In this document: positions 6,328-6,548 of the stretch, one piece after another
Layout: each line of letters begins with the position of its first letter
Position numbering within the stretch: position 1 is the first letter of the stretch
Assembly: GCA_937883885.1 (NCBI GenBank)
Contig: CAKZXL010000769.1
Span: 1 to 6,548, forward strand
Source of the DNA: an uncultured Aquincola sp.
Lineage (GTDB): Bacteria; Pseudomonadota; Gammaproteobacteria; Burkholderiales; Burkholderiaceae
Direction: 5' to 3'
Length of the DNA: 6,548 nt
Translations under genes and position numbers: made by a program
Notes under the pieces: model-generated
Database searches by the model: none
The model's input: the letters and a program-made list of their open reading frames with translations, nothing else
Told to the model about the DNA's origin: nothing

Positions 6328-6548
6328 CTACGCCACCGCGTCTGCCACCGAAAACACCACCCGCGCCTCACCCAGCCGGCCTTCGTAGGTGCCGGGGGTC
6401 ATCGTGTCCCAGGGCTTGATGAGCGTGCCGGTGGTGACGATGGCGCCGGCCGGGATGGACAGGCCTTGTTCGGCGGCATGGCGCCAGAAGTGCTGCATCG
6501 AGACCAGCGGGTCGGTGCGGTCGTCGCCGGCCAGCGCGGGGCCCACCA
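6328..6548 (-). CDS. FAH / 2-keto-4-pentenoate hydratase-like enzyme, C-terminal fragment
   Basis: Only the last 73 or so codons are inside the window. The frame runs off the right edge and the GTG at 6546 is most likely internal. The fragment has the C-terminal pattern of the fumarylacetoacetate hydrolase/hydratase fold: WRHAAEQGLSIPAGAIVTTG (Gly followed by an Ile-Pro-Ala-Gly turn, then a Val-Thr-Thr-Gly strand), then a loop and YEGRLGEARVVFSV. The family typically acts on 2-keto acids in meta-cleavage degradation of aromatics (hydration of 2-hydroxypentadienoates), or cleaves acylpyruvates. The metal-binding residues lie in the missing part, so hydratase and hydrolase cannot be told apart. 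The gene ends with TAG 92 bases before the regulator gene on the same strand. Confidence 0.7.
   Translation of the reverse strand, partial: VGPALAGDDRTDPLVSMQHFWRHAAEQGLSIPAGAIVTTGTLIKPWDTMTPGTYEGRLGEARVVFSVADAVA

Overview
The window reads as a piece of a high-GC betaproteobacterial chromosome, probably order Burkholderiales. The evidence is strong G/C third-position bias, a PEP-CTERM exosortase substrate, a 7TM-DISM-type sensor kinase, and a Sel1-like/DUF6396 gene followed by a DUF6708-like gene. The placement is an inference from gene content; there is no rRNA or tRNA here to fix it.

Left part (1-1923, + strand): a Sel1-like repeat protein with a DUF6396-type C-terminal region, whose frame stays open to the left window edge, overlaps the start of a DUF6708-like membrane protein gene. 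The second gene is broken. Its N-terminal and C-terminal parts lie in different frames, and the segment that should join them is much too short, so I read it as an out-of-frame internal deletion. A GC-rich hairpin follows it.

Middle (2092-3736, + strand): a secreted PEP-CTERM protein with its own Shine-Dalgarno sequence, then, six bases later, a di-iron fatty acid hydroxylase/sterol desaturase family membrane protein. They look like a two-gene transcription unit.

Right (3737-6548, - strand): reading leftwards from the right edge come the C-terminal end of a FAH/2-keto-4-pentenoate hydratase-like enzyme, a 92-base gap with a perfect hairpin and an 11-bp palindrome, a NarL/FixJ-family response regulator, and a 7TM-DISM-like histidine kinase overlapping the regulator by 8 bases. 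The kinase stop and the hydroxylase stop meet tail to tail inside one TGATCA palindrome.

The regulator and kinase form a two-component pair: a periplasmic jelly-roll-like sensor domain, a seven-helix membrane part and a HisKA_3-type kinase, with an HTH output regulator. Both carry lesions. The regulator has a one-base frameshift inside its DNA-recognition helix. The kinase has an unusually short dimerisation/phosphotransfer domain, with only 70 residues from the phospho-histidine to the N-box asparagine. With the broken DUF6708-like gene, this makes three indel-type anomalies in 6.5 kb, so the window is either a decaying accessory region or contains sequence errors. I see no RNA gene, CRISPR array, insertion sequence or clearly new system; these anomalies are the most interesting content.
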